Below are positions 1 to 7,367 of a DNA stretch of 32,478 bases, in pieces; position 1 is the first letter of the stretch; every line of letters starts with the position of its first letter. Below the pieces are notes generated by a model. It was given only the letters and a program-made list of their open reading frames with translations. It ran no database searches and had not been told where the DNA came from. Origin of the DNA: Bacillota bacterium (GTDB taxonomy: Bacteria > Bacillota > Clostridia > Lachnospirales > Lachnospiraceae); the NCBI GenBank assembly GCA_023414985.1, contig JAEZLY010000162.1:1-32478 (forward strand), given 5' to 3'. The position numbers and the translations under genes are program-made.

Positions 1-10
1 ACAAAGAATA

Positions 11-136
11 TGCCTTGGCACATTCTCGCGCCGCCGCGTAGCCGCTTGCGGCTATCTTCCGATTAAGCGGCGTGCGCATCCTGCCCGAAGGGCTTTTAAT
101 TCATAGGACGCAATTTCCTATGAATTAAAAAAGCCC
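11..136 (-). repeat. GC-rich multi-hairpin element after the T-box terminator
   Basis: Read on the minus strand, several hairpins follow one another. The first pairs 116-136 with 90-108: a 19-base and a 21-base arm, identical except for two extra T, around a 7-base loop. Next is GCCC-TTC-GGGC (83-93), a stem that can close a UUCG tetraloop. Then a 10-bp stem with one bulge (28-37 with 67-77) encloses AGCCG/CGGCT (40-44 with 49-53). Last is TGCC-TT-GGCA (11-20). Bases 25-93 are far richer in GC than the surroundings. No open reading frame is convincing. It may be an interspersed palindromic repeat, or untranslated leader between the T-box and its gene. The structure is visible in the bases; the nature is inference. 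Confidence 0.5.
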
Positions 137-158
137 TAAGCTAAAATTAGCTTAGGGC
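127..158 (-). terminator. Rho-independent terminator of the T-box leader
   Basis: A perfect 12-bp inverted repeat (133-144 with 147-158) is followed on the minus strand by six U (127-132). The 5' arm carries CCTAAG, which can instead pair with TTTAGG of the T-box bulge region (183-188), the usual exclusive choice between terminator and antiterminator. It may also stop read-through from the sugar operon upstream, which has no terminator of its own. Confidence 0.85.
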
Positions 159-450
159 GAATGCATCTCATCCGTGTTTCCACCTAAATTCAGAGTAAGG
201 TTCCTTCTCTGCTCTCACTCAGTACTGATAAATATGCACATCGCATATTCGAAGACAATACCGATTCCGATATAACGGTCAGAACCCGACGAAATCTACT
301 ATCATAACATTGATATCATAGATATCAAGAATATGTGGTTCGGTTCGTAGCTCAGAAACTGCTTCTCCATCTTCTTCACGGGAATTCTCACCGGCCATTC
401 CCTCTCTGGGCATCCAAAAATGGGTACTCCTTTTCGTCATCGCTTATTGG
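130..450 (-). promoter_or_regulatory. T-box riboswitch leader (tRNA-sensing)
   Basis: The minus strand shows the expected order of T-box parts. A k-turn-like GATGACGA and an AGTA specifier-loop strand (around 422-445) come first. A distal stem-loop follows, with GGGAAT pairing ATTCCC around GGTGAGA (about 379-406). Then come GAA plus the specifier and GAGC (351-366), and a stem III hairpin (191-211, CAGAG/CTCTG and AAGG/CCTT). The T-box sequence itself is TTTAGGTGGAAACACGG (172-188), followed by the terminator. The specifier triplet is read as GCA (360-362, alanine), preceded by GAA and followed by a purine; a one-base shift would give CAG (glutamine). T-boxes control aminoacyl-tRNA synthetase, amino-acid synthesis or transport genes; here that gene is beyond the left edge. 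Confidence 0.85.
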
Positions 451-455
451 ATGTT

Positions 456-484
456 ATGATAATACTTGATGGAATATTTGTCAA
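456..484 (-). promoter_or_regulatory. Sigma-A promoter of the T-box leader
   Basis: On the minus strand TTGACA (479-484) is separated by exactly 17 bases from TATCAT (456-461). Transcription would begin near 449, directly before stem I of the T-box. The promoter starts only ten bases after the chbG-like stop codon. Confidence 0.8.
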
Positions 485-493
485 GAAATAAAT

Positions 494-1369
494 TTAATTA
501 TTTTTTCTGAGATCCATGATATCACGATAGGTAATCTGCTTGATTCCGGCATCCTTTAAAGCATAACGGTAATCCGGATCCTTCATCAGCTGATATTCAT
601 GAACCCGTCTCTGCCAGGTTGGATTAATGTATTTAATTTCCTCCGTCTCCTTTGAGGGGTGGATGTAGGTTTCCGATATTCCTTCCGGAAGGCAATACAT
701 CCTTCCGATCATCATTTCCTTAAAGCTATCATAGGTTTCACCCGGCTCCGGTGCGTAATTATGGGTCAACAGATAATCCGGTGTCAGTATTCCTGCCTGA
801 TCCGCCAGATCGATGATTGTTTTGAAGGTAGACAGCATCTCGGGAGTATCCAACGGCCCCAGAAGAAAATCATCCTTATAATAATTCCGGAAGAACCGAA
901 ACGGAAGCTTACCGTACTCTACGCAGAAACGGAACACGTAAGGCAGATAGCACTCTCCGTTCAACCCGTAAAGACTTCCCATGTGATTGTCCACATGAGA
1001 AAGGTTCAAGCCGTAATTCAACACCTTATCAAACTGAGCTTTGATTTCCCTTATGACATCCTCTTTTTTTGCATGCTGCCCAAATTCTTCGCAGGCTGCG
1101 TAAAGATATCCTCTCCCATCTTCAAGGGAGGTCCCATGAGTAAGACTTCTGGATTTCATATTCTCCCACTCGCTTGTGAAAGTAAGGTGCAGTCCCACAT
1201 TGGAAATACTGTGCTTAACACACCAGGATGCCGCTTCCTCAAAGCCGGGAGTACAGGGCATAATTGTCGCCGAGGACACCAATCCCTCTGTTAATAATTC
1301 TTTGATTGCCTCATTGACGGATGTACATTGTCCGAAATCATCCGTATTCATGATTAAATACCGAATCAT
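494..1369 (-). CDS. chbG: ChbG/YdjC-family carbohydrate deacetylase
   Basis: This 291-residue protein has the family signature TDDFG at the N terminus (Asp10-Asp11), a GLHLT block (His61) and SHVDNH (His125, His129), matching the Asp/His/His metal site known for YdjC-type deacetylases. Family members such as E. coli ChbG remove an acetyl group from chitobiose 6-phosphate or related N-acetylated sugars in the cytoplasm, allowing a GH4 phospho-glycosidase to cut them. A good ribosome site (AAGGAGG, 7 bases before ATG) supports the start. It is the last gene of the operon lacI-GH4-kinase-chbG, 21 bases after the kinase. The pairing with GH4 and a sugar kinase supports an amino-sugar oligosaccharide role. 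The exact substrate is inferred. Confidence 0.82.
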   Translation of the reverse strand: MIRYLIMNTDDFGQCTSVNEAIKELLTEGLVSSATIMPCTPGFEEAASWCVKHSISNVGLHLTFTSEWENMKSRSLTHGTSLEDGRGYLYAACEEFGQHAKKEDVIREIKAQFDKVLNYGLNLSHVDNHMGSLYGLNGECYLPYVFRFCVEYGKLPFRFFRNYYKDDFLLGPLDTPEMLSTFKTIIDLADQAGILTPDYLLTHNYAPEPGETYDSFKEMMIGRMYCLPEGISETYIHPSKETEEIKYINPTWQRRVHEYQLMKDPDYRYALKDAGIKQITYRDIMDLRKNN

Positions 1370-1390
1370 GATTTAACCTCCTTATTCTCT

Positions 1391-2398
1391 CTATTCCGTC
1401 TTCAGTTGATTCATAATCACTTCTCGCTGCGCTTTTGTAACCGGATGGTTACACGCGAGCTCTAAAGCCCAGATGACTGCACCAGCCGCAGGTCTGACCT
1501 CTAAAAGGATGGGGGTTACCCGCATTCCTGTATACAAAAAGATACAATCCGTAAAATAATCGATTAACAAAGGGCAATCGGACTTCGTCCAGACAGAGCC
1601 TGCCAGTACAATCTCCGGCACTTTCTGAAAGGATAAGTTGCTGATACAGCCCGAAACCGATTTTGCCTGTTGTCTCGCAATCTCCTGAACGATTTCTGCA
1701 GCGATCGCATCTCCTGAATTCGCTGCTTCAAAGAGAAGAGTAATCAGCTCCTTATCCAAATTCCTCTGTGTATAGAAGGTCTCACTGATTGCATCGTATA
1801 GTTCCTTCTGATCCGTCAGCCCGAATAGGCTCATGACCCGATCGGTCAAAACAGTCTTAGCTCCGCAGCGGAAGTAGTAATCATAGGCAGCTCTTACTGT
1901 GAGCGCCGCTATAATGAAGCCTCCCGCATAGTCTCCGGTCGCAAGTCCGATTCCGCCCACCTGAAGGACCGTTCCGCTTTCATCGATACCGGTCACTACT
2001 GAGCCCGTCCCGTTTATGGAACAGACACCGCTTCCGGAAGGACAGCCGGCTTTAATACCGAGCACGGAATCATTGGCAACAACAAATTTCTGAAACCCGG
2101 CTTTCTCAATAATTTGGTTCATTACAGTAAGCTGGGACGGTGTATCAACGCCTGCCATCCCGAAAGCGGCTGCCGCTACACTTTTTCTCTGAATATTATG
2201 CTTCTTTAGTAAAGTATCCAGATCGTCCAGAAGCCTTTCTTCTGTCTCTGCAAACCCGCCGCTCAGTACCTCATGGCTTCTGCTTCCCGTCCGTAGGGAA
2301 GCAACCTGCTCTCCCTCAGTCGTGAAGATAAGATAGTCAGTCTTAGTACCACCGCCGTCTACTCCGATGATATATTCCATATTCCTATGTTCCTGCAT
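1391..2398 (-). CDS. BadF/BadG/BcrA/BcrD-type ATPase, probable N-acetylglucosamine (or amino-sugar) kinase
   Basis: The N-terminal GVDGGGTKTD is the phosphate-1 loop of the ASKHA kinase fold as found in BadF-type GlcNAc kinases. A central SINGTGSV segment and a GGIGLATGDYAGG block fit the same family. Length (335) is typical. The protein is cytoplasmic and would phosphorylate a sugar with ATP. Two starts are possible: the listed ATG lies 11 bases after AAGGAG, while ATG six codons later (2380) begins MEYIIGV, closer to family N termini. It lies 19 bases after the GH4 gene and 21 before chbG. Because the neighbouring transporter is not a PTS, this kinase is the likely source of the phosphate the GH4 enzyme needs. 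That link is inference. Confidence 0.82.
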   Translation of the reverse strand: MQEHRNMEYIIGVDGGGTKTDYLIFTTEGEQVASLRTGSRSHEVLSGGFAETEERLLDDLDTLLKKHNIQRKSVAAAAFGMAGVDTPSQLTVMNQIIEKAGFQKFVVANDSVLGIKAGCPSGSGVCSINGTGSVVTGIDESGTVLQVGGIGLATGDYAGGFIIAALTVRAAYDYYFRCGAKTVLTDRVMSLFGLTDQKELYDAISETFYTQRNLDKELITLLFEAANSGDAIAAEIVQEIARQQAKSVSGCISNLSFQKVPEIVLAGSVWTKSDCPLLIDYFTDCIFLYTGMRVTPILLEVRPAAGAVIWALELACNHPVTKAQREVIMNQLKTE

Positions 2399-2417
2399 TC
2401 CTGAATTTTCTCCTTCA

Positions 2418-3701
2418 TTATGATCTGAATTGAGGAAGATACTCCTTATGTGCCTGCTTCATCTCTTCATAGCAGAGCTTTGCCTTATTGTAATCACCAA
2501 TCAGTGGGTGAATCAGCAATGCCTTCATCGCTTCGTCATCACTTCCGCTGACGGCTGCATTGACCGTATGACGTTCGTATGCCTTGACCGTACGCATCAG
2601 TTCAATGATATGCCGATTCTGAAAATCGCGGACCGGAAGCGGTCTTGCTCCTGCTCTGCCGATTACAGCAGGAATCTCCACCGTATCCTCATCCTCCATG
2701 AACTCCAACGCACCCTGGTTCCGTACATTAACAACATGTATTTCCTGTTTATCATTATAGATGGCATCGACCAGGGATATTGCTGCCTCTGAATACCTTG
2801 CACCTCCGCGCTTTTCGAGCTCCTTCGGCTTATCCTTCAGTTCCTCCTGCTGATACAGAGCAAGCAGTTGCTCTTCAATCTCCATGCAGACCTCTCCGCG
2901 GCATTTTTCCTCCGCCAGCAGATGCTTCAGCTTATCCTCACGATAATAATAATATTCCAGATAAGAGGAAGGAATCGCTCCGATGGTCTTAATCAGCTCC
3001 GAACTAAAGCCCTGCAGTGGTATGTTCTTCATTCCCTGCCCTTGGATTCCCTGCTCCAGCGCCTCAGCCAAAAGCTCCTGCCCATCTTTTTTAATTCCTG
3101 TAATAAAGCTTAAATGATTTAAGCCAATATATTGAATATCCAGTTGTTTATCTCCAAAGGCCTGCTCCACTCCGGCAACCATGTTAATCGGAACATTGCA
3201 TAAACCCAAGGTCTTTATCCTGGAATGCTTCTGTAAAGCCTCGGCTAAGATACCGGAGGGATTGGAGAAATTGATCAGCCAGGCCTCCGGGCAAAGCCGT
3301 TCCATTTCCTGTGTGATCTGAATCATCGCCGGTATGGTACGTAAAGCTTTGAAAAATCCTCCGATACCGGTGGTTTCCTGTCCTATCAGACCATACTTCA
3401 ACGGGATTTTCTCATCCAGTATCCTGCAGGGAAGCTTGCCTACTCTGATCTGGGATAGAACGAAATCCGCATCCTGTAGCGTCGGTTCCAGCTCCATCTT
3501 CAGTGAGAAATTGATGGGAAGCCCAGCTTTTTCAACCATTCTACGGCATAGTCCACCGACGATCTTCAGCTTCCTTTCATCGATATCCATTAGGACAAGC
3601 TCCGTAACCGGAAGGGAAGCGCTTCGAAGGATAATTCCTTCAATTAACTCAGGAGTATAGGTACTACCGGCTCCGATGATCGCAATTTTTAATTTATTCA
3701 T
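2418..3701 (-). CDS. Glycoside hydrolase family 4, 6-phospho-beta-glucosidase type
   Basis: This 427-residue protein begins with the NAD-binding segment IIGAGSTYTPEL, followed by FSNPSG (145-150), the GH4 motif CNVP (Cys168-Pro171) and GLNHLSF (His196). GH4 enzymes use NAD+ and a divalent metal held by the Cys and His. The CNVP form is typical of 6-phospho-beta-glucosidases (LicH, ChbF, BglT), whereas alpha-specific members carry CHSV or CHEV. It would hydrolyse a 6-phosphorylated beta-disaccharide such as cellobiose-P or deacetylated chitobiose-P in the cytoplasm. The start has AAGGAG 7 bases upstream and overlaps the end of the lacI gene by 8 bases, implying translational coupling. A chitobiose-type substrate is inferred from chbG and the kinase. 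Confidence 0.88.
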   Translation of the reverse strand: MNKLKIAIIGAGSTYTPELIEGIILRSASLPVTELVLMDIDERKLKIVGGLCRRMVEKAGLPINFSLKMELEPTLQDADFVLSQIRVGKLPCRILDEKIPLKYGLIGQETTGIGGFFKALRTIPAMIQITQEMERLCPEAWLINFSNPSGILAEALQKHSRIKTLGLCNVPINMVAGVEQAFGDKQLDIQYIGLNHLSFITGIKKDGQELLAEALEQGIQGQGMKNIPLQGFSSELIKTIGAIPSSYLEYYYYREDKLKHLLAEEKCRGEVCMEIEEQLLALYQQEELKDKPKELEKRGGARYSEAAISLVDAIYNDKQEIHVVNVRNQGALEFMEDEDTVEIPAVIGRAGARPLPVRDFQNRHIIELMRTVKAYERHTVNAAVSGSDDEAMKALLIHPLIGDYNKAKLCYEEMKQAHKEYLPQFRS

Positions 3702-4710
3702 TTATTTGCTCCTTTCCATTATTATATTTCATTGTTGATTCCTTGAAAGCCATTCTGGGAGGATACTTCATCGCAAAACTGCCGCTTCCCTGCTCATCAA
3801 TGATTGACAGCAGCTGTTCCACTGCGCTCTGCGCCATTTCCTCTGCGGGCTGGCGAACGGAAGTGATTCCCGGTACATAATGTCCGGCCAGTAAACTGTC
3901 ATCATAACCGCATACCGAGATATCCTGCGGTACCTTCAAGCCGAGATCCTTGATGGCATTAATCGCTCCTACGGCAATATGATCATCAAAGGCAAACACG
4001 GCGGAGGGTAAGGTCCCCGCTGCATACCATTTCATCATTGTCTGATAGCCTGTCGGCTGGTCATATTCTCCGTTTTCAATCACATAGGGCTGAAGAGCTA
4101 CCTCCGAAAGAGCTTTATAGGCTCCAAGCTGCCGCTCCATCGTTGATAGACTTCCGGCAGCTGCTCCGATCAGACCGATTCTGGTATGCCCCAGCTCAAT
4201 CAAATGTCTGGTTGCCATATATCCTCCGGCTATGTTATCTGCAAGCACTGAGGTAATGCCCTCGTTCATTGTCTGATTGTCGATGACGACAAAGGGGATC
4301 TTCTTCGATTTGAAAATATCAATAAAATATTTCTCTCGGTTGGGAACCAGAAGGATTGCTCCGTCAACCCTGTTCTGACTTAAAAAAGCAGTGTTCACAT
4401 GTCCGCTGTCTTCATCACACATGGACAGTGTTAGCAGATACCCCTTGCTCTGCAGCTGTTCATTCACTTCTCTGACAATGCTGCTGAAGAAATCATCGCC
4501 CAGGTTCGATATGAACATTGCTATGACATAGGATTTGCCGGTAGCGAGCGTTCTGGCTGCAGCACTTGGGATATAGCCTAATTCTTCGATTGCCTCGAGG
4601 ACTTTTATTCTGTTGTTCTCCCTGACGTTGGGCGAATTACTGATCACTCTGGATACCGTAACATACGACAAGCCGCTTTTCTTCACTACATCTTCAATTG
4701 TAACCTTCAT
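3694..4710 (-). CDS. LacI-family transcriptional repressor
   Basis: The N terminus VTIEDVVKKSGLSYVTVSRV is a standard LacI helix-turn-helix followed by the hinge helix (YIPSAAARTLATGKS). The rest is a periplasmic-binding-protein-like sugar domain (VDGAILLVPN, GYDDS). The start at 4710 is preferred because GGAGG lies 5 bases before that ATG; an in-frame ATG at 4746 would add 12 residues with no family match. The protein has 338 residues. It is first in an operon with GH4, kinase and chbG and divergent from the sugar transporter. Matching 12-base motifs behind both promoters are the likely operators, so it probably represses both units and itself until a sugar or sugar phosphate binds. Confidence 0.92.
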   Translation of the reverse strand: MKVTIEDVVKKSGLSYVTVSRVISNSPNVRENNRIKVLEAIEELGYIPSAAARTLATGKSYVIAMFISNLGDDFFSSIVREVNEQLQSKGYLLTLSMCDEDSGHVNTAFLSQNRVDGAILLVPNREKYFIDIFKSKKIPFVVIDNQTMNEGITSVLADNIAGGYMATRHLIELGHTRIGLIGAAAGSLSTMERQLGAYKALSEVALQPYVIENGEYDQPTGYQTMMKWYAAGTLPSAVFAFDDHIAVGAINAIKDLGLKVPQDISVCGYDDSLLAGHYVPGITSVRQPAEEMAQSAVEQLLSIIDEQGSGSFAMKYPPRMAFKESTMKYNNGKEQINE

Positions 4711-4816
4711 ATATTCCTCCAGTTCAATACCCGATATCCCTATCATAAATTTGTACCTGAACTTCTCGGGTATCAGCCTTACTTTGAATTCCGTTATCCT
4801 TTACTAATATTAAATG

Positions 4817-4828
4817 CGTATTAATTTT
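4817..4828 (-). promoter_or_regulatory. Candidate LacI-family operator 1
   Basis: The 12-mer CGTATTAATTTT (plus strand) occurs here and again at 4975-4986, the only two copies noticed between the divergent genes. The flanks also agree, giving AAAATTAATACGYATWTA on the opposite strand, an imperfect palindrome around CG as is usual for LacI-type sites. It lies about 5 to 16 bases downstream of the predicted lacI transcription start, suited to repression. Confidence 0.6.
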
Positions 4829-4839
4829 CTTATGAAATA

Positions 4840-4869
4840 AGCATACACCATTCCAGTCAAAAATGTCAA
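4840..4869 (-). promoter_or_regulatory. Promoter of the lacI-GH4-kinase-chbG operon
   Basis: On the minus strand TTGACA (4864-4869) stands 18 bases before TATGCT (4840-4845). Transcription would start near 4833, just before operator candidate 1, leaving a leader of about 120 bases. Confidence 0.7.
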
Positions 4870-4906
4870 TACAAAGTAATATTCATTTAATATGGTGAAT
4901 TAACCG

Positions 4907-4935
4907 TTGATATTTTAAATTTTATCGGTTATTAT
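4907..4935 (+). promoter_or_regulatory. Promoter of the GPH-family transporter gene
   Basis: TTGATA (4907-4912) and TATTAT (4930-4935) are separated by 17 bases. The start of transcription near 4942 leaves a leader of about 58 bases that contains operator candidate 2 directly before the ribosome site. Confidence 0.65.
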
Positions 4936-4974
4936 TGTGTTAGCAGACGTAATTATCAGTAATAAATGTATATA

Positions 4975-4986
4975 CGTATTAATTTT
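4975..4986 (+). promoter_or_regulatory. Candidate LacI-family operator 2
   Basis: This is the second exact copy of CGTATTAATTTT, preceded by TATA so that the centre reads ATACGTAT. It sits between the transporter promoter and its ribosome site (AGAGGAGG, 4987-4994), a position where a bound repressor would block elongation. Confidence 0.6.
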
Positions 4987-4999
4987 AGAGGAGGATGTT

Positions 5000-6319
5000 A
5001 TGAGTAAGCCTATTTCAGAATTAACCACTAAGGTGGAGCGCTTTTCCTATGCAGGATATTTTCTGGGTCAGAATATTTTCTACACTCTGATTACTACCTA
5101 TCTGACACTATATTATACCGACTATTTCGGAATATCTGCAGTGGCGGTCGGTATCTTATTTTTCGTAGCACGAGTCTGGGATGCGATCAATGACCCGATT
5201 ATGGGAGTAATTGTAGATAAAGCAAAGCTAAAGGGCGGCAAATTCAAGCCTTGGGTCAATATCGGTATTCTATCGATGCCGATCTCAACCGTATTGATCT
5301 TCGTACAGTTTGACGGGTCAATGCACTTAAAGATTCTGTATGCTTACCTCACCTACATCTTATGGGATATGATGTATACCATGAGTGATGTCCCGATTTA
5401 TGCCCTCTCCACTGTCATCTCAAAGGATATCAATGACCGGGTCAGAGTAATTGCCCTCGGAAGAGTGATGGCCTTTATCGGTACTCTTTTTGCTACAGTC
5501 GCAACGATTCCTGTGATTCAGAAGCTGGGCTGGACTCCTGGTGTATTCCTTCTCTGCGCTATTGGTATGCTTACGATGATACCTGTGAGACGATTTACTC
5601 ATGAAAGAGTCCAGGACACCTCCACCGCCTCCCCGTCCTTCAAAGAGCTGTTTTCCTTTCTGATCCACAATAAATACTTACTGATCTTCAACTGTGCCTT
5701 GATTATTTGCAGCATCACCAATACGTTACTACCTTCCCTGAATTATTTCGTGAAATATAATCTGGGGAATGAAAGCCTCATTTCCGTATTCATGCTGGCT
5801 GCCATGCTTCCCAGTCTGATCATTCCGATCCTTATGCCCGGGCTGGTCAAACGGTTCGGAAAGAAGCCGATCCTGTTAACCGCAGTCGTCTTCTTTATCA
5901 TAACCAGTATTCTCTCCTACTTGATCGGCTATCAAAATTTCACAGCAGTACTGGTCCTGACAGCGCTGCGTGGTCTTGGTTACAGCGTTCCTTCTATCCT
6001 AACTGGTATGTTTACAGTGGATTGTGTGGAATACGGAGCTTATCAAAGCGGTCATCGCTCGGAAGGCATCAGCTTCTCCGCCCAGACCTTTACTGCGAAG
6101 ATCACCAGTGCACTACAGGGAGCAATCAGCAGCTTCCTCCTGGCTTATTTCGGATTTCATGCGAATCAGGTTCAGACACCCGAGACGTTGGAAGGAATAT
6201 TCAAGATGTTTACCATCATTCCTGTTATCGGTTTTGTGCTTATGTTCGTAATTATCCTCTTCTTCTATAAGCTGAAGGAAGAGGATGTTCAGGCAATGAT
6301 GCAAAAGACGATCAAATAG
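5000..6319 (+). CDS. MFS sugar transporter, GPH (glycoside-pentoside-hexuronide):cation symporter family
   Basis: This 439-residue, about 12-helix membrane protein has the GPH hallmark after helix 2, the segment RVWDAINDPIMG with VDKAKLKGGKFKPW, as in MelB and YicJ. A second-half counterpart is KRFGKKP. It should import a glycoside with Na+ or H+ across the cytoplasmic membrane, without phosphorylating it. The ATG at 5000 is preferred because AGAGGAGG ends 5 bases before it; a GTG at 4937 would add 21 residues that overlap the predicted leader. It is divergent from the LacI operon and shares its operator motif, so it is the likely uptake step for the GH4/kinase/ChbG route. The substrate is not proven. 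No clear terminator follows. Confidence 0.9.
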   Translation: MSKPISELTTKVERFSYAGYFLGQNIFYTLITTYLTLYYTDYFGISAVAVGILFFVARVWDAINDPIMGVIVDKAKLKGGKFKPWVNIGILSMPISTVLIFVQFDGSMHLKILYAYLTYILWDMMYTMSDVPIYALSTVISKDINDRVRVIALGRVMAFIGTLFATVATIPVIQKLGWTPGVFLLCAIGMLTMIPVRRFTHERVQDTSTASPSFKELFSFLIHNKYLLIFNCALIICSITNTLLPSLNYFVKYNLGNESLISVFMLAAMLPSLIIPILMPGLVKRFGKKPILLTAVVFFIITSILSYLIGYQNFTAVLVLTALRGLGYSVPSILTGMFTVDCVEYGAYQSGHRSEGISFSAQTFTAKITSALQGAISSFLLAYFGFHANQVQTPETLEGIFKMFTIIPVIGFVLMFVIILFFYKLKEEDVQAMMQKTIK

Positions 6320-6389
6320 TTTTGTACTATATCCGGTTGCATTCTACATATACCGACATATTTATACACCATTCGTTTCCTTAATGAAT

Positions 6390-6415
6390 ACTATAATTAT
6401 GGAAGATGTTATAGT
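6390..6415 (+). other. Inverted repeat upstream of the spore-protein-like gene
   Basis: ACTATAA (6390-6396) and TTATAGT (6409-6415) form a perfect 7-base inverted repeat with a 12-base loop, ending 38 bases before the next start codon. It could be an operator or a weak hairpin in the leader. No confident sigma-A, sigma-E or sigma-K promoter was recognised here. Confidence 0.3.
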
Positions 6416-6452
6416 CATCTTACCCAGACAAATTTATTAAGGAGATGAGAAA

Positions 6453-7286
6453 ATGGATGCTTATAAAGCAAACCATTCCGCTGCAGTAAATACATCAGAT
6501 TCGACGGGTTTTTGCAGTGAAGTCGAGTGCAATGCTTCTGTGCTCAGCTCAGATACATTGCCGAAAGCAGAAACCTTCCCCTGGTGGGGAGGTAATTTTA
6601 AAGTTCCCAAGGTACTAACCGAATTTGTGGTTCAGATTGATTCAGAATCCAAGATCAGATTAAATGAGCCTGCTTATGAGATAAAAAGAATTGAAAAACA
6701 GATATTTTTAAAACAATGCAGATATATCCCTCCTACAAAAAAAGTTTTCCTGGAAGGCTATATCAGGAAAAATATCGAGTATGCGGCACGTAGCTGTACG
6801 AGAAACCATGCAATAGCCGGTTCTATCAAGGATACTACTGTTCACGTTCCTTTTAAAGCTTACGCAAAAGTTGATTTTCACGGTGAGGAACCATATATCT
6901 TCCCGAATCCTCCGGCTTTGGTAGCGAGATATTTTGACGAAAAGAGAATGGGAAAGGATATCAGAGAAGCTGACAGATCAAATGTTGAGATTTTCAACGA
7001 ACCGGTATACTGTGAGCTGGAATGGTCAGCAATTTATGATGCAGATATTGATGACAAAGGTTGTCCTATTGACGGTCTGATGAATGAGGAGGAATTTCAG
7101 GAGTTTACCGATAAGTCTGTGATCTTTCTCTGCATCAAGCTGCTTCAGAAGCAGCAGGTATACTGGCCTGAGCATTGTAAACCGCATAAGGAAGCTGAAA
7201 AAGAAATGCCTTATCCGATGAATACGGATTGGAATACCCCGATGAATTACCTTCCGGATGAAAAACAATTACCCCCTTTTAATTAA
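6453..7286 (+). CDS. Hypothetical protein resembling clostridial spore-surface proteins (SPOCS/DUF3794-like, CsxC-like)
   Basis: The 277-residue soluble protein has no signal peptide or membrane segment. Its middle part, KVPKVLTEFVVQIDSESKI then KVFLEGYIRKNIEYA and TVHVPFKAY, recalls the beta-rich repeats of spore coat and exosporium proteins of the SPOCS/DUF3794 and CsxC type, which assemble on the forespore surface. The C-terminal part is acidic, then ends in a Pro-rich, low-complexity tail. Several Cys are present (CSEVECN, KQCRY, RSCTR). AAGGAGATGAGAAAATG gives a strong start. A strong terminator follows, so it is probably transcribed alone. Family membership is by eye only and could be wrong; a sporulation role is inferred. 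Confidence 0.5.
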   Translation: MDAYKANHSAAVNTSDSTGFCSEVECNASVLSSDTLPKAETFPWWGGNFKVPKVLTEFVVQIDSESKIRLNEPAYEIKRIEKQIFLKQCRYIPPTKKVFLEGYIRKNIEYAARSCTRNHAIAGSIKDTTVHVPFKAYAKVDFHGEEPYIFPNPPALVARYFDEKRMGKDIREADRSNVEIFNEPVYCELEWSAIYDADIDDKGCPIDGLMNEEEFQEFTDKSVIFLCIKLLQKQQVYWPEHCKPHKEAEKEMPYPMNTDWNTPMNYLPDEKQLPPFN

Positions 7287-7336
7287 GTTTGACAGCCCGC
7301 AACTGTTCCAAGTCATAAGAAAGTGATAGAGAAAGA

Positions 7337-7367
7337 CCCGGCCCGGAGTGTATCCGGACCGGGTTTT
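7337..7367 (+). terminator. Rho-independent terminator after the spore-protein-like gene
   Basis: CCCGG-C-CCGGA (7337-7347) pairs with TCCGG-A-CCGGG (7353-7363), an 11-bp stem with one mismatch, followed by TTTT. It lies about 50 bases after the stop codon. Confidence 0.85.

Noticed and set aside
659..1294. 211-codon open frame on the plus strand
   Set aside because: It lies wholly antisense to the chbG-like gene, has no ribosome site and no recognisable domain; the minus-strand protein has clear active-site motifs.
4937..4999. GTG start for the transporter
   Set aside because: It would place 21 extra residues over the predicted transcription start and operator; ATG at 5000 has an excellent ribosome site.
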